Shown here in pieces: positions 9,991 to 49,000 of a stretch of DNA of 64,000 bases (positions within the stretch are counted from its first letter, which is position 1; the number at the start of each line of letters is the position of its first letter). The translations under genes and the position numbers were made by a program. The DNA comes from Polydactylus sextarius (lineage: Eukaryota; Chordata; Actinopteri; Polynemidae), in contig CM028912.1 of NCBI GenBank assembly GCA_016801845.1, positions 7,005,501-7,069,500 of the forward strand, read 5' to 3'. The notes below the pieces were generated by a model. It saw nothing but the letters and a program-made list of their open reading frames with translations, did no database searches and had not been told where the DNA came from.

Positions 9991-12379
9991 TGGGAGCCAC
10001 TCCAAGGCAGTAGGTGAGGAGAGCAAGGTCGTCCACGGACAACCACATGAGCCAGGCCCTGCTACCTGGCCCTTATATAGCCCACCGGCCAGAAAGTAGA
10101 AACTAAAGTGCAGATAAGCGTGAGCATGCAGCCCCAGTAGTCTCTTATTGAATGACAGGGCTTTTCCTAAAAGCCTCTAAATGCAGGATGTAGGCTTCAG
10201 CGTACTTGGAAACTAGGGATGAGCAGGTGGAGGGAAATGGTGAACTATATACTCTGTCAAAGAGAAGCAGATGGACTTTGTAGTGTAGGATATTTTGATT
10301 TGTGCCCAGGGATGACACTGCTTACAAGCTACTTTAGACTGAACTAAAAGAAACAGCTTCATCTCTGGCACACGAAGAACATCCTGTAGGTCTCAACATT
10401 GATTTCATTTAGTTTAAAGTATTTTGATGAGATATGAGCATACATCCAAACACTGCACTGCATTTATGTCCTAACAAGTAGACATCTTTTCACATATTAT
10501 TATTGAAAACATACTTATAAACTGACCTGAATCAGGGTGAGGACTTTGTTGATTTCTTTAAATGTATGAGTAAAACATAAAGGATTATTTTCACCAACAT
10601 TATCCTTGGCGATTAAATTCAAATCCATGAAACTGCTTCCTTTTCAGCCTGACATATCTTAAAAAGCTATCTATGATTGATCAGAAATGATTTCTAAAGC
10701 ATAGTGCCAGTCCACCATTTTAATCCACCCCCACTCTGTTTCTCCTCTCACACCCCAACTCTCTCTCCATTGTGGCCAAAGATCTGTATCAGTGCCAGAT
10801 TTGTGCAGAACTATCACATCTGCAGCATCAGAGGGCTGACCCTGAATGCATCTGGTTTTATTGCAGAAAAGGTCAGTATTTAGTGTGGGGGAAAATCATT
10901 CTGTCACAGCTGGGTAGAAGAGGGGAGCATCTTTGGAAAGGAAGAGAAGGTAATGAGAGCAGAGTGAACTCAACAATGAGACTTGTTCATAATAAAAAAA
11001 AGACAAGAGGTCATCTGTGGCAGTAGCAGATAAAGTTTCTGCTCCTGCTCTAACAATATGAACTGTGACTGTCTTCACAAAGCCGCACAACTGTACGTTC
11101 ATCATGAGCAATCTGCTGAAGTTAGTTACCAATCATCCTGAGCCTCCAGTCTCTCTGTAGGAGCTCTAATCCAATGTGATAAACCACTGCACTAGCACTA
11201 TCCAGCATCCAGTGTGGAGGCACCGCTGCCTCCTCAACCATGCAGAGCCAAGACCTCCCTCTGACTTCATGGAGGTTGTCTGTATGGATCCCAAACATCA
11301 TAAGCCTCACTCCCATTCTCCTTAACACACTTCGGTTTGGCAGTGACAGATATGGCTCTGGATGAGCAGAAGAAAATGTGATGTCTTGATGTTTCCAACT
11401 GACCAGAGATAAGCCAGATAGGAAATATGGCTGGATAGGCAATGAGATTGAGATATAGAGTCTCCATCTGACTGATGGCTTCAAAGAGATGTGGTTTTGG
11501 TCCACTGAGGCCCCAGATGAGGCTTAAGACATAAATGACTGAATAAAAAGATGACCTATGGTATTAATAGTGCCCGGGATGTACCTCTCCATCCACCTTT
11601 CCATTCCTTGCTTTTGCTTTGAACTGAAGAGTAGATGTTTGGCCTCAACTGAAACTGCAACATGGAACATGCCGAATTCAAGAAATCACAACCCTGCACC
11701 TCATCAGAGGACATAAGCAGCACAATTATCAAGCCAAGCTCTTTTACTTGCTGCGAAGATACTGATGACAGCCATAATGTGTCTGGTTGTCCCACAGGAC
11801 ACTTAGCTCTGGACTGTCCCAATCACAAGACTAATTGTATAATTAGGCCAGCTCCATTGGGGACGGGCACCTTTTGGCCCTTCGCAGACACTTGCCATGG
11901 TAAATGACAGTATATCTCACAAACTATCAAAGCTTATCCATCTTTGTGACACTAAACCTTGAGAGATGGCAATATTTTATTAACATGACTGATAGTTCAC
12001 CAAAAATCTCAAATGTAAGCTTCAACTCTCAAGAGAGGAGTATTTATCACATAATGTGTGGTAATTATAAATGTCCACCGTTTACATAAGCACAGTTTTT
12101 CTTATTTGGGGCTTCAGCAGTTTTTACACTTTATAGCAGGTTTTTGAATTTAAGCCGTTTCCATCTGGATGGTGAGAGGAGCAGCCAGCAGATTAAGTAT
12201 TCATCACTTCAGTGGGAGGCTGCAGAGTGGCTCCTTTCCATCAGAAGTGAATTGGTCCTGACCTACAGTACCTCCACAACAGACACGGAGACTCCTTATT
12301 TCCCTACTACAGCCCCTCCTTAGATTTTCAGCATCACCATGCACATCATTATCGTTGTCAAAAAAAAAAAAAAAAAAAG

Positions 12380-12780
12380 TTGTGCTCGCGAGTGTATGAA
12401 CTCGCGATAGTGATAAGGGTGGAGGCTGTGGCAGGCGCTGCCCGAGGGGGATCCAGGAAGAGGAAGGGGAGGGGGTGACGCGCAGGTGTCGGCGCTTCAG
12501 TTTTGACCGGCCGTGGCGAGGTTAGGACACTTCTCCATCCAGGAGGGCCCCATAGGCGCCCTCATTACGCAGGCCCCCGTAGCACCGAGAGGCGCGTGCG
12601 TGGAGAGGAGAGGTGCGATCCTTTACGCTCCGTGTCTACCTCTCCCACCTGGCCTCTGTCTGTCTGTCACAGCTCCTATAGGGAGGACGCTCAATCTGAA
12701 TTATAATAAGCATAATAACAAGCCCACGGTCGCTGGGAGAGCTGAAAAGTTTTTTTGGTAACGGCGCGTTATTAGAATTA
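12380..12780. other. CpG-rich block
   Basis: Dense CpG (CTCGCGAG, GGCGCGTGCGTGG, GACGCGCAGG) over about 300 bp between AT-rich flanks. Plus frames at 12503-12706 and 12513-12761 are GC-rich with no recognisable motif. It may be a CpG island promoter or a hypomethylated developmental regulatory region, as is common around Zic loci. Confidence 0.35.
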
Positions 12781-14140
12781 GTTAGGCAAACATCAATTTC
12801 ACATCACCTCTGAGGTGACAGAGGCTGTAAACTGAGTCATCACTTTAAAAGTAGCGATTTTTCTGCTTTTAGCAGAACATTTTTGGAAGAAAAAAAAAGT
12901 CTTTCCGCATTCAATCCTTCTATAGGACAATACTTTAATATTTTACTCTATAATGCTGATGTGTGGGAAGTAGCTGCGCTAAACGAATGAAGTTTCTCCA
13001 CAAACTTTCCACGCTGCACACTGTGACTGAGATTCAAAGGGCAAGTGGTGCTTCATTAACCGTATCCCCATTTACTTTAGATCCCCCTGAGTCTCAGAGA
13101 GAGCGGATTAATGTCAATTACCTGTCATTTTGCAACACCTACAATATGTTATGTCGGCTCGAGTTTAAAGGAACATGATGCATTTGTTTTCCTCGCAGAA
13201 AAACTTGAAATAAATAAAACTTTTTGGGTGCGTTTTTGCATTTTGGTAACAACATTGCTGTTGATGTATTTTTTTCCCCTTTTTTAAAAATACAAAAAAT
13301 GACAAACTTTCATTTATCTCCAAATGTGCTATTTGTATGTTTGTGTATGAGTTTTGTATGGGAGGGAGGGAGGGGGGCTGGGGGGTGAAGGATGAGGAAA
13401 CGTGAATGTTATCTGTCATTATTTATAAAAGGCGCGCGCATAATCTGCTTAAACCGTTTAAACAGACGACTAATTAGGCACACTTCAAATGTCCAAAAAT
13501 TGGTTTCCTAAATCCCATTTAGCAGCGTGCTTGGATTACAACTTTTACCTATTTAACTATATAATGAATACACGCTACATGTCGTTTATTTGGTTTTGTT
13601 TCAGTGGGGTTTTCTACTCTACATATAAACTAATAACTGTCAGTGGCTCTGTGGAGGTGATTTCTCGTTAAAGACCTAAATGAATGGGGTGCTACGCATG
13701 ATGACCGCACTAAAAAAAAGGAGGAAAGAAAGAAAAAAGAAAAAAAGCCAGTGGTACACCGGACAAAGAAAACACCATCCGGCTCGAGGACCAATGAGGG
13801 GTTTCTTTCACTTTTCAACCACTTTTAGTCGTGCCCGGGATTAAGAGAGAGGGCTCTTGACTCTCTCTTTCACACAAAACCAAGAGTGCTTGTCAGCAAC
13901 TTGGAGGAAAAAAAGAAGAGAATAATACGTGAGTCCGGGGTTATCATGTTTAATTGGATTAGATGGTGTCATGTTGAAGTCCGGAGCATGACAAAACAAG
14001 AGATAGACGGCTAGGCGGGCTCCGGTAAATAGGACACATCCTCATCCAACTTCAATAATTCAGAAAAAAATTAAATATTCATTATATTTCCCTTTTGAAC
14101 ATTTTTAACATCAGTAAATACAGACATCTCATTCATGGAA
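12781..14140. other. Intergenic, no gene seen
   Basis: AT-rich sequence. A TATA-box-like TATAAAAGG followed by CGCGCGC is near 13423-13438, and a GTTTAAAC palindrome near 13459. No coding region is supported. Confidence 0.5.
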
Positions 14141-15730
<1,590 letters not shown>

Positions 15731-15738
15731 AATCTTCA

Positions 15739-15763
15739 TGTGTGTGTGTGTGTGTGTGTGTGT
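15739..15763. repeat. (TG)n microsatellite
   Basis: About 12 TG units. Confidence 0.95.
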
Positions 15764-17279
15764 CAGAATCTAACTACTTTTTATTCTGTGACAACATCAT
15801 TTTTAATTTGCAAACAGGCGACAACTCAACACCTCTGAGGGGTGCGATGTGGAAATCCTTAAAGCGTGTTTCACTTCTGTTTAACAGGCGACATTAATTT
15901 TCCTCTTAACCAACTGCAGATCGTGTGAACCCGCCAGGTATAAACACACCCAGAGACAGACCGGACAGAGTACTAAAACTCTACAAGAAGCGTTGACTTC
16001 AGAGGCCTGAACAAGTTTGGATGAATTGTTTAAAATAAATAAATACAGATGGACGACCCCCACCCTCCTTCACATTCTCCTCCTCCTTCTTTTCTTCCTC
16101 CTCCTCCTCCCATCACCTTTAGGACAGGCCTGTCGCAGGTGGGCTGCACCAACTGCACCACAATATTTATATTTCTGTCTGATGACGTAAATGAAATAGT
16201 CAAATTTGATCTACAGGGACAAAAGAAAAAAAAACACAAATATCAATGGATTTAAAAAAAGAAAAAAAAAGAAACGATAGAAGTATGTTTAGATAGAAGC
16301 TACAGCAGCAAAAAAAAAAACAAGGACAAAATAAAAAAAAAAAAAAAAAAAAAAAAAAGTTGGGGTTTAACCTGCCTGATCCTGATTCATGCCACGCAGT
16401 TGTGTCCCCTCGGACTGGCTTTTTGCTGACGGAGACACTCAGACAAAAGATCTCCTCAAATGAAGTTAGTAATGGTCCACATGTGCCAGATCAGTCATGC
16501 AGCACCAGACAGGCCGCGGTGAATTTCATATCATGAAAACGAATTGAAGAAGAAAAGAAGAAAAATAAATAAATAAAAAAAAAAAAAAAAAAAGTGGCTG
16601 GACATGCGCCTTTCATCAGTGGAGAAATAATAATGACAATAATAATAACAAAAACAATAATAATAATACGTTGATCATTTAGAAATAACAACAAATATCC
16701 CTCTAACATTACAGACAATAATTAATAAAAGCAACGTATATTATATTAATTATAGTAACAAAAATACAATTATTTAATTGACCGCTCGTTTAAAATATAA
16801 TATTGTGCATTTTATTTTGAAATAAAATTTGCAATCACTTTCCATTTATGTCTTTTTTCATATATATATTTATATATAAATTCTACAACTGCTAAATGCT
16901 CATCTCAGAGGAAATTAAAAACGTAATTAATTACATTTTTCATAATTATTTCTGACAGCATTAATTGATAAAGAAAGAAAAAAACATTTTGATCTGAAAA
17001 ACTGAAAATTAATAACTAGTTATTAACGAGTTCTGTCACATTTTTTCTCAACAATATAACCATTTGTTGGAAATGTTCTGATTTATTTAAAAAATATCTC
17101 TAAATGTTGAAACACAGTTAATTATCTTAAACTAAATGTTTTATGTCATCAGTATTTTGAAGCCTTTTTTTTGGCTAATAGCTTTACACTTCTCAAACTG
17201 TGTTGCAGCTCCAATAACGACGAATATTATTGCTTTAGAATAATCTTTTGCTGCAATTAGTTTGTCATATATTGTCATT
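15740..17279. other. Intergenic, poly-A-rich
   Basis: Holds a TG repeat (15739-15763), purine/pyrimidine tracts (about 16060-16115) and long A-tracts (16333-16358, 16576-16593). It also has AT-rich unique sequence (16700-17200) with numerous TAATTA-like motifs. No gene is seen. Confidence 0.5.
16333..16358. repeat. Poly-A tract
   Basis: 26 consecutive A bases, preceded by further A-rich runs from about 16250. Confidence 0.95.
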
Positions 17280-17660
17280 AGAAGTCTATTAAAACATCAA
17301 GTCATTATTTGGGAATCCCCGGGCGGGGAATTAGAATAAAACCATCTTTGCCACACGGGTCCCATTTAGATTAATGGAAAAATATGTAAAACATTTCGTT
17401 TTAATTTTCCTCTGACAGTGTTTTGCATACATGCATTTTCTCCGCCTGCGCTGTCCCTCATAATTTATGAAAGCAATTTCGACCAACACATTACCGGGCT
17501 ATGAAGTACTGCTCGCAGCCTAATTGATTCCCGTCACAATTTTGTGAGGTTATAATCGTGTTAATTGTAATTTACTCTCTCAGGGAATACCGGAGAGATG
17601 TATTTAAATAAAACCACCGCGCGGACTGAGGAGATTATATCTGTTCCACACATAAATAAA
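17280..17660. promoter_or_regulatory. Candidate conserved non-coding enhancer
   Basis: A repeat-free block with many homeodomain-type cores (TAATTG, TTAATTG, CATAATTTATG, TAATTTAC) interleaved with CpG-containing words such as CCGGGCGGGG, TTACCGGGC and CACCGCGCGG. This composition, between a Zic gene and its neighbour, is typical of vertebrate conserved non-coding elements. It is judged by eye only. Confidence 0.4.
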
Positions 17661-17871
17661 TGTCATGTAGAATTACACAGCAGAAGGCAGACAGGGATGA
17701 ATTCCTCTAATCTACAGAGATGTCACTGAAATCTTTTTTTTCCCCCTTCTTTTTTAAATTATTATTTCAAAATGTGCAACGAAAGCTGTGCAAAACTAAC
17801 AACTCTATGAAGACTAAAGGACAGAGTTTGTTGTTTCAGCTTCATCTGAAAAGAGAGAAAGAGGGAGGAGG

Positions 17872-17897
17872 AATAAATAAATAAATAAATAAATAAA
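17872..17897. repeat. (AAAT)n microsatellite
   Basis: About six tetranucleotide units. Confidence 0.9.
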
Positions 17898-19051
17898 AGG
17901 TGTGGATGTAAGTGGAAATATCAAATGGGAGCAGGATTATTGAGTGGAACCAAACAAACAATAAATAAAAGATGGCTAAAGGATGTTGTGTTTTGCTAAA
18001 ATATAAACTGACCAAATGATTTCCTTATCATCCTCAGAAGAGTTTGTCCTCCTTGCTCTCTTGTCTCTGCAGGACGCCTCCCCTGAGCTGCTTCCTCTGC
18101 TTTTGAGATCCTCCTTCCTGTCTGTGGGGACACCTGTTGGCGTAGAGCAGCTCAAGGGGGGAAAAAAAAAGCCAAAGTTGTCTCATCAAGATTGTTTCAC
18201 GCTTTCACCTCTACAGTCAACGGTGGTGTCGAGCTCCTGTAAAACTCCTGAGGGCTGGATATTCACAACCATGTCAAACTCCACCGGTGTCCTAGGATGA
18301 CTTCTTTTCTGTGGACTTTTATGAGATTCTCAGGGCTGTAAAAATTGTTTCAGGAAGTATTGAAATTACACCTTAATGCCAAAGTTTTACATTAACGATA
18401 CGTTAAGAAAATAAGACAAAAACAAAAAACAACTGGCTTTATTTTACACTAATTCATATGTAACGGATCTAATTTTATTCTGAAACTTGTTCTTTTGCAA
18501 CAATTACTAAGTTACAGTGAAGTTCAATCAAAATCCTCAAAAAAAAAAAAAAAAAGATGAATTATCTGACCAATTAATACAGACAAATCCCAATCTAAAT
18601 GTCTGTAAGTGACAAGAACAAAGATTTAAAAAAATATATATTTTACTGAAGTTCATGATCCTATTTACTCTTCATCATTTCTGCAAACAAACATGCAGAG
18701 GCTCACAAAATCGCTCTACCCAAACATTGTTTGTAGATTCATTTAATCAAAGTCATACATAATAGCGTTTTTGTCCGCCAACCTCAGGGTATAATTGTAG
18801 ATTGGGTGAAAACAAACAAACAAGCAGGATGTGAATTCAGGGCAGGAAAAAAAGTGAGCCAGGGGTGAGAGAAATATGTGGCCAAATGCCAAAGAGACAG
18901 CTTACTGTTCAGGTCTTTGGCTGGATGCAGGAGTGGTTTCGATCTTTTTGTCTGGCCTGGCCAGGCACAGACCACAGTCCTGCCCCAGACACAATAGATC
19001 ATACAGTAGGAGAGAGATAGAGGGAGGGAGAGAGAGAAAGAGATGGAGAGC

Positions 19052-19052
<1 letters not shown>

Positions 19053-19082
<30 letters not shown>
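19053..19082. repeat. (GA)n microsatellite
   Basis: About 15 GA units at the end of a longer purine-only stretch from 19011. Confidence 0.95.
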
Positions 19083-19086
<4 letters not shown>

Positions 19087-19565
19087 GTGGACGAGGTGGG
19101 TAGGGGAGGTATGGTGCCTTTCATTACCATGGTCACCAATGGTACTATTAACCATTCAACACCCCCCCAATTATCCTCCCATCCACACTCAGAGAGACAA
19201 AGCCTCGGTCCTGGTCTGCTGGAGCAACATGGCCTCTAATCTGTCTCACTCCAACATCACACCCACTTCACTGTCTCTGCAAGTCAGATGTACACAAGTG
19301 CTCCACAGAGTCCCATTGTACTTTCATTTGTGACAGCACAACAAACTACTTTACAGAACCCGTTTCGGAAGGTCTTTGTTTTTTTTTTTTTTTGTTTGTT
19401 TTAATAAATGTGACCATGTATCACTGTGAAGTTGTTGTTCTTTGTGTGTTAAAGATGTCGATATAAAACATGGGAACTCGACTTGGCTGAAACCAACTTT
19501 AACTCTTGGTGTTAAATAAGAGATCAGATGAAGCTAAATGCTGCAGTGTGCATACACACGCAGTG

Positions 19566-19571
19566 TTTATT
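19566..19571 (-). terminator. Possible clybl polyadenylation signal
   Basis: TTTATT on the plus strand reads AATAAA on the minus strand, about 700 nt past the clybl stop. No better-placed canonical hexamer was noticed nearer the stop. Confidence 0.3.
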
Positions 19572-20269
19572 TTTCGTTCAGGTCATAGTTTGTACAATGC
19601 CACACGCCTTCTTCATCAAGACCACAGGCTCACACAGTTGCCACAGGGTGAGCTGCGTGTGTTTAGTAAGGAGACTGACACACACACAAAAAAAAAACTA
19701 AATCGGGAGTTTACGCACTTCCATCTGTGCTTTTTTTTTCTCCAGTGAGTAAGACTTTGATGTTTGTGAGTCAGGCCCTGGGCAGGGGGCTGAGGCCTGA
19801 CTGGAAGACTGGGGCCCAATGAATAGATCCACAACAGTGGCTTGTTGTGTTTGTTTACCCTTTCGCCCAGCTGCCTGGACCGTGGAGATGTGAGAGCATT
19901 CATCATGACCTAGGAAAGATGGGAGGTATTGGGCGCACACACTGGAGAGTGACATGATGGCGCGCATACACTGCAGAGTGCCAAGAAAGTGCCCATGGAG
20001 GGCAGTAATCCTCCACACTCGCTCTCCAAACCTTTGCTGTCGTTACTCGCAATGTGCAGAGTTAGTGTTGTTGGATACGACTCATGTTTTAATTATAACG
20101 CAATTTAGACACCAACAGTAAAAGTAAAACTTCACTGCAGTTGCCATAACACATTTAATTTAATGCAAATGTTGAAACAATTAATAAAATCTTAAATCAG
20201 AAATAAAATTTCCACTGTTCTCTCTGTGCCAGAGAGAGTTAATTGGTTTTTAAAAGTTGCCACTTTTTG

Positions 20270-44927
<24,658 letters not shown>

Positions 44928-47900
44928 CTGTAAATACAAACATATGCATATATGAGCACAGAGTGGCAGACATGTGTTGGTGTATATCACTCAGTAAAAC
45001 AGTAAAAGCTGCATTTATCTCCATAATATCTACAGATCTGACATTAAAAATGAAGGTCTAAAAGGAGGCCACATCCTCCAGACCAGAGTAAAAGAGTGGA
45101 AACGTTTTATTTTGGGAGTTGTGTTTGCCCCTCAGCTGTTCATTGAAGTGGATGAGAGACGTTGACCTGTGCTTTGCTATTCTTTAGTGAGAACAAACTC
45201 ACCCAAACACTGAGCCACTCATATGCTAATGCAGTCACACTGCTGAATATCTAGGCAGGGCAGAAAGTGAATGGGTAGGGGTGTCAGCAGTGGCTGGAGC
45301 TGAGTCATGGAAACATTTAAGTGTGGGAAAGACAGTGTAGCTGTGTTGTTGTGGTTAGTTTGTTTAAAAGGGCATAAAAAGGAAGTATTTGGTACCTTTA
45401 TTCTCACCCTGATTAATGTAGATGGCTAACCTACTTTTTAGTCACAAAAGTATTAAAAAGATCAATATAAACACAAAGACTCAGACATGCTAAAATACAA
45501 TTAAAAACACTGCATTATAATTTTTACTGAACACAAGTATAATGGTAATAATGAATTATTTAACACTTGTGTGTTAACACTTGGCTTATCAGGGCTGTTT
45601 CACTGAATTTGAGTACAAAAGGCAAATACATTAATCACAGCTTCCAGTCACATTAATGGAGTAAATAGAGCACACTTAAATGCAGTGCTGATGGAATAAG
45701 CAAGTTATTTATTTTGCATTTTCACACAATAAAATACAACACTGACTAACACCTGACACTCTCATCATCACATCTCCAGCCTCTCACATTTGCATGTACA
45801 CACACACACACACACACACAGTAATGTTCATTTGTGTAGCCCCTCCCATCCACATGTATGTACACACCCACGCACTGTGCACACCAGTAATAACAATCAT
45901 TGTAAAAAAAAAAAAAAAAAATCTTAATTACCTGTTCCATCAATCTGGCTGCTGAAACAATTGGCCCTAATGAATAGCTAAATGTTTAGGATCAAATATA
46001 TGTAATTACAGTAAGAAAGATCTTTCTCACCACTAACTCTCACTGGGCATCAAAAGGCCTTCAAGGGACCAAACTGGCAAGACGGAGAAAGGCAGAGGGA
46101 GGGTTGCTCTTTCTATTTAAAGAAGGGGTTGAATTATTCCCCGTTCTTGTCTTTTCCTCTTTATAAAGGAGCTAAAGTCACATCAATAGCCCCTTAATCC
46201 TGTCAACTACGCTTCCACATGCCCTCCAGTCCCAATAAGGCCTAATCTAAACTAAGATGTTGCAGTTGGAGCAGGCAGTTAAAACCTAATCAGGTTGCTT
46301 CAAGCATTTTAGAGCTTCCAGGTACATGAAGCTTATTTGAGCTGAGGACAGAATTTACAAAAGGCTTGGAGAGAATATATGGCAAAAGGAAAGAAGAGTG
46401 GACTACGACACACCACAATGCAAATTGTGAAAACGGGTAGAGCTCATGGTCATTTTAAGGAAACAAAGCCACACAAAAAAAAAAAAAATTAGAAAAAGCA
46501 AACAAAAAAATTTGAAAGGAAAATAATGGGGTAAGCGCATTGAGTGGGGGAAGGGTGGCTGTCAAGATCTACATGAAATCTGTATTCTGTGCATACCGCT
46601 CAGGGGGAAATGTTAAAGCGCCATACTAAGTGCCCACTTAAAAGGAAAATATATTATAATATAACTGAAGTACAAAAGGATGGTTTCATTATAAAGGAAT
46701 AAAACTGAAAAGGAGAGAGGCAGCGAGGGCACCTTGATGTTGGCTTGAGACACTAAAGGCAGAGGTCAGTAATGAAGACCACAATCAGGTCAGCGATTTT
46801 CTCCCTTAATTTCATTGTTTTACCTCAGTCTACTATGAAAATGAGCTCATTTTACAGTAAACAGATGAGTAAAGGGAAAAAAAAGAAGGGATGAAGCAGC
46901 AAAACTGGGTTGATGCTTAACTTTTCAACTGGTGGGAGGGGCATGGGGGGAGTTAAATGGAAATGGTAGAGAAAAAAAAAAGGTAATTATTTATACTTCA
47001 TTATATGAACACTTTCATAATAAAGGAGTTCCTCATAGTTCCAAACTCCAGCAAGTCTGCTTGGTCTTTTCAGAGAGAAAAAAAGTGGTGTCTAAAAATA
47101 AAACCATATCTAAGAGGATTATATGCAGACAGTCCACAGGGAGCAGTAGCAGGGCTTACTGAGCCCTATACATTACTTCAACATAATGTACTGGGGCCCT
47201 GTTCAAACTTTGCTCTAACACATGCCCTGGGTGATCCAACCACATGCGGACGGCTCCAAGTGCATCAGTTCGCGTGTGGCTTCAGAAAGCGTCTGAACAT
47301 GCATCTCAAATGAAATGTAGCTTGATCTCACTTTGCCTCCAACTCTATACGCAAACAAACATGTTCATCGTTTCTGTTTGGTTTAAAAACAATGCATTTG
47401 GCCTTCGCAGAAGAAGCCAGTCATGGAAAATTAAAAGTAAAAGAAATAAAAACAACTCAGACTCTGTTCCTTACAAATAACCCAAAAGGTTTGACACACT
47501 CCTAATAAATCTGTCAGACAATGTGGACAAAGACAACTAACGTTCTTTTGTAGATGATGTCAGCTGACTAGTCATCCTCCTGTTTGTCCTTCTTACACTT
47601 TTACAAAGACTCTTTGGTAATTTCCTCTAAACAGTGAATCAGCCATCGACAAAGTTGCTAAATATGTCTGTCAACACCATTGTAAGTTTCCATTATTTGC
47701 AATAGCATGTGGGTAAATATGTCTGTTAAAAGATCCCATCTACAACTTATTTTCCACTTAAATGATCTACTTTAACTTGAATGAATCTGCTGCTGCTTTT
47801 AGCATTATAGTCTGACAAATAATGAAATAGCAGACACAGCACTTGTATGAAGCATTTTTAATTTCCCTATAAAAACCTAAAAAGGGGCCACTTGCATGGT

Positions 47901-49000
47901 CAGGTAGCCTTAAATATCTCATTCCAGTAGAGATCTAGGGATTGTCATCAAATATCACTTCAATATACTACATGCAATCTGGACATTTTTATTTACACCA
48001 TTCCACATCTGGTTGACATTTTCTCATTATTAAAATCACTATATACACTTGTGTTGTGTATATTTAACAGTCCCCAAAGTACCATATGCACCTACGTTAC
48101 CAATTTCTTTTCCTCTCTTCTCTCTTTCTTTTTTATATGAAAGGTTATGATAACACAGGGCTGTGTGGCTATATTAGCAGCCGTAAAGTGGTGGGACCTG
48201 GCCACAGTGACAACATTTACTGGTCTGAGATCAGAGGTAAGTGTGTGTTAGTGGGTTTATATGGTGCTGGATGGGACTGGTTCTCATTAGCGGAGAGGGA
48301 GCAGCAGACCCAGGCCTAGTGGCAGTGGAAGGGGGAGGATAAGGGGAGGATGGGGGTGTGGAATGTGGGGAAAGGCTGCCGAGTTCTGTGTTAGATGAGA
48401 CATAGACCTTCCTGACTAATGGACATTAGTTTTACACACCCAACAGGACAAGAGGGTCACATATGGACCTGTTGTCCAACAAGTAATCCTCATGAACAGT
48501 CAAAAAAAAAAAAAAAAAAAAAAAACATTGTTCCCGTGAATCATATAGAGCTTCAATGTGCTCACTGAAGCATTTCATATGCAGATTTGTGTCCATCTTC
48601 TTTCAACACCAGAGAAGCATCTTGGACAAAGCAGTTCACTGTTATAAAAGCACCAACTGATCTTCAATTCAACAGAATAGCCTCTGATGATCTGACACTC
48701 TCCGTCAGTGTCTCTGTAGTGCCCAACTACAATAAAACTACCTTGAGCCTCATATCCTTGAACTTCACATCTTATCTTCACCACGCTCAGACAACTATGC
48801 GACTGATGTACACTTTTCATTTTCAGCTTCTGTTTTCCCTCTATGTTTCATCTACGTATCTCTGAAATCCCCTGTCATGTAATCCAGACAGGGTCACCAA
48901 TATTTCTCTAGATAACAGGTAATAGCCTGTCACTAAGAAATGTCAAACTACGGAAGAGAACTCAGATACAACAGATAGGCAGAAAACTGTAGTCGTGTGA
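44928..49000. other. clybl intron 1 or 5' flank, proximal part
   Basis: Non-coding. A CA repeat (45798-45820) is immediately preceded by an octamer ATTTGCAT (45788-45795). A-tracts lie at about 45904-45920 and 48502-48526. A unique block at about 46130-46340, with TAATCC and TAAAACCTAATC motifs, may be regulatory. No exon 1 is recognised. Confidence 0.5.

Larger units (their letters stand above)
9031..12370. other. Intergenic stretch with possible decayed mobile-element pieces
   Basis: Contains a long TA repeat (9109-9150). Around 9950-10130 the sequence TTGGTGCCGGTCCAAAGCCC recalls the GTTGGTGCCGGTCCCAAGCCC segment of fish LINE 3' regions. Around 10.7-12.1 kb the sequence is moderately GC-rich with several unrelated open frames of 80-130 codons on both strands, and none has a convincing domain. 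No terminal repeats or target duplications were seen. Confidence 0.35.
17661..20269. other. Intergenic/3' flank of clybl
   Basis: Contains an AAAT repeat (17872-17897), an A-tract (18539-18555), a GA repeat (19053-19082) and a T-tract near 19378-19394. No gene is seen. The clybl 3' UTR, read leftward from 20269, is expected to occupy the right part; TTTATT at 19566-19571 is a possible minus-strand polyadenylation signal. Confidence 0.5.

Noticed and set aside
10772..11026. Frame starting with a Cys/His-containing peptide (LYQCQICAELSHLQH)
   Set aside because: Suggests a zinc-binding pattern but the remaining ligands do not fit any finger, and no splice partners were found.
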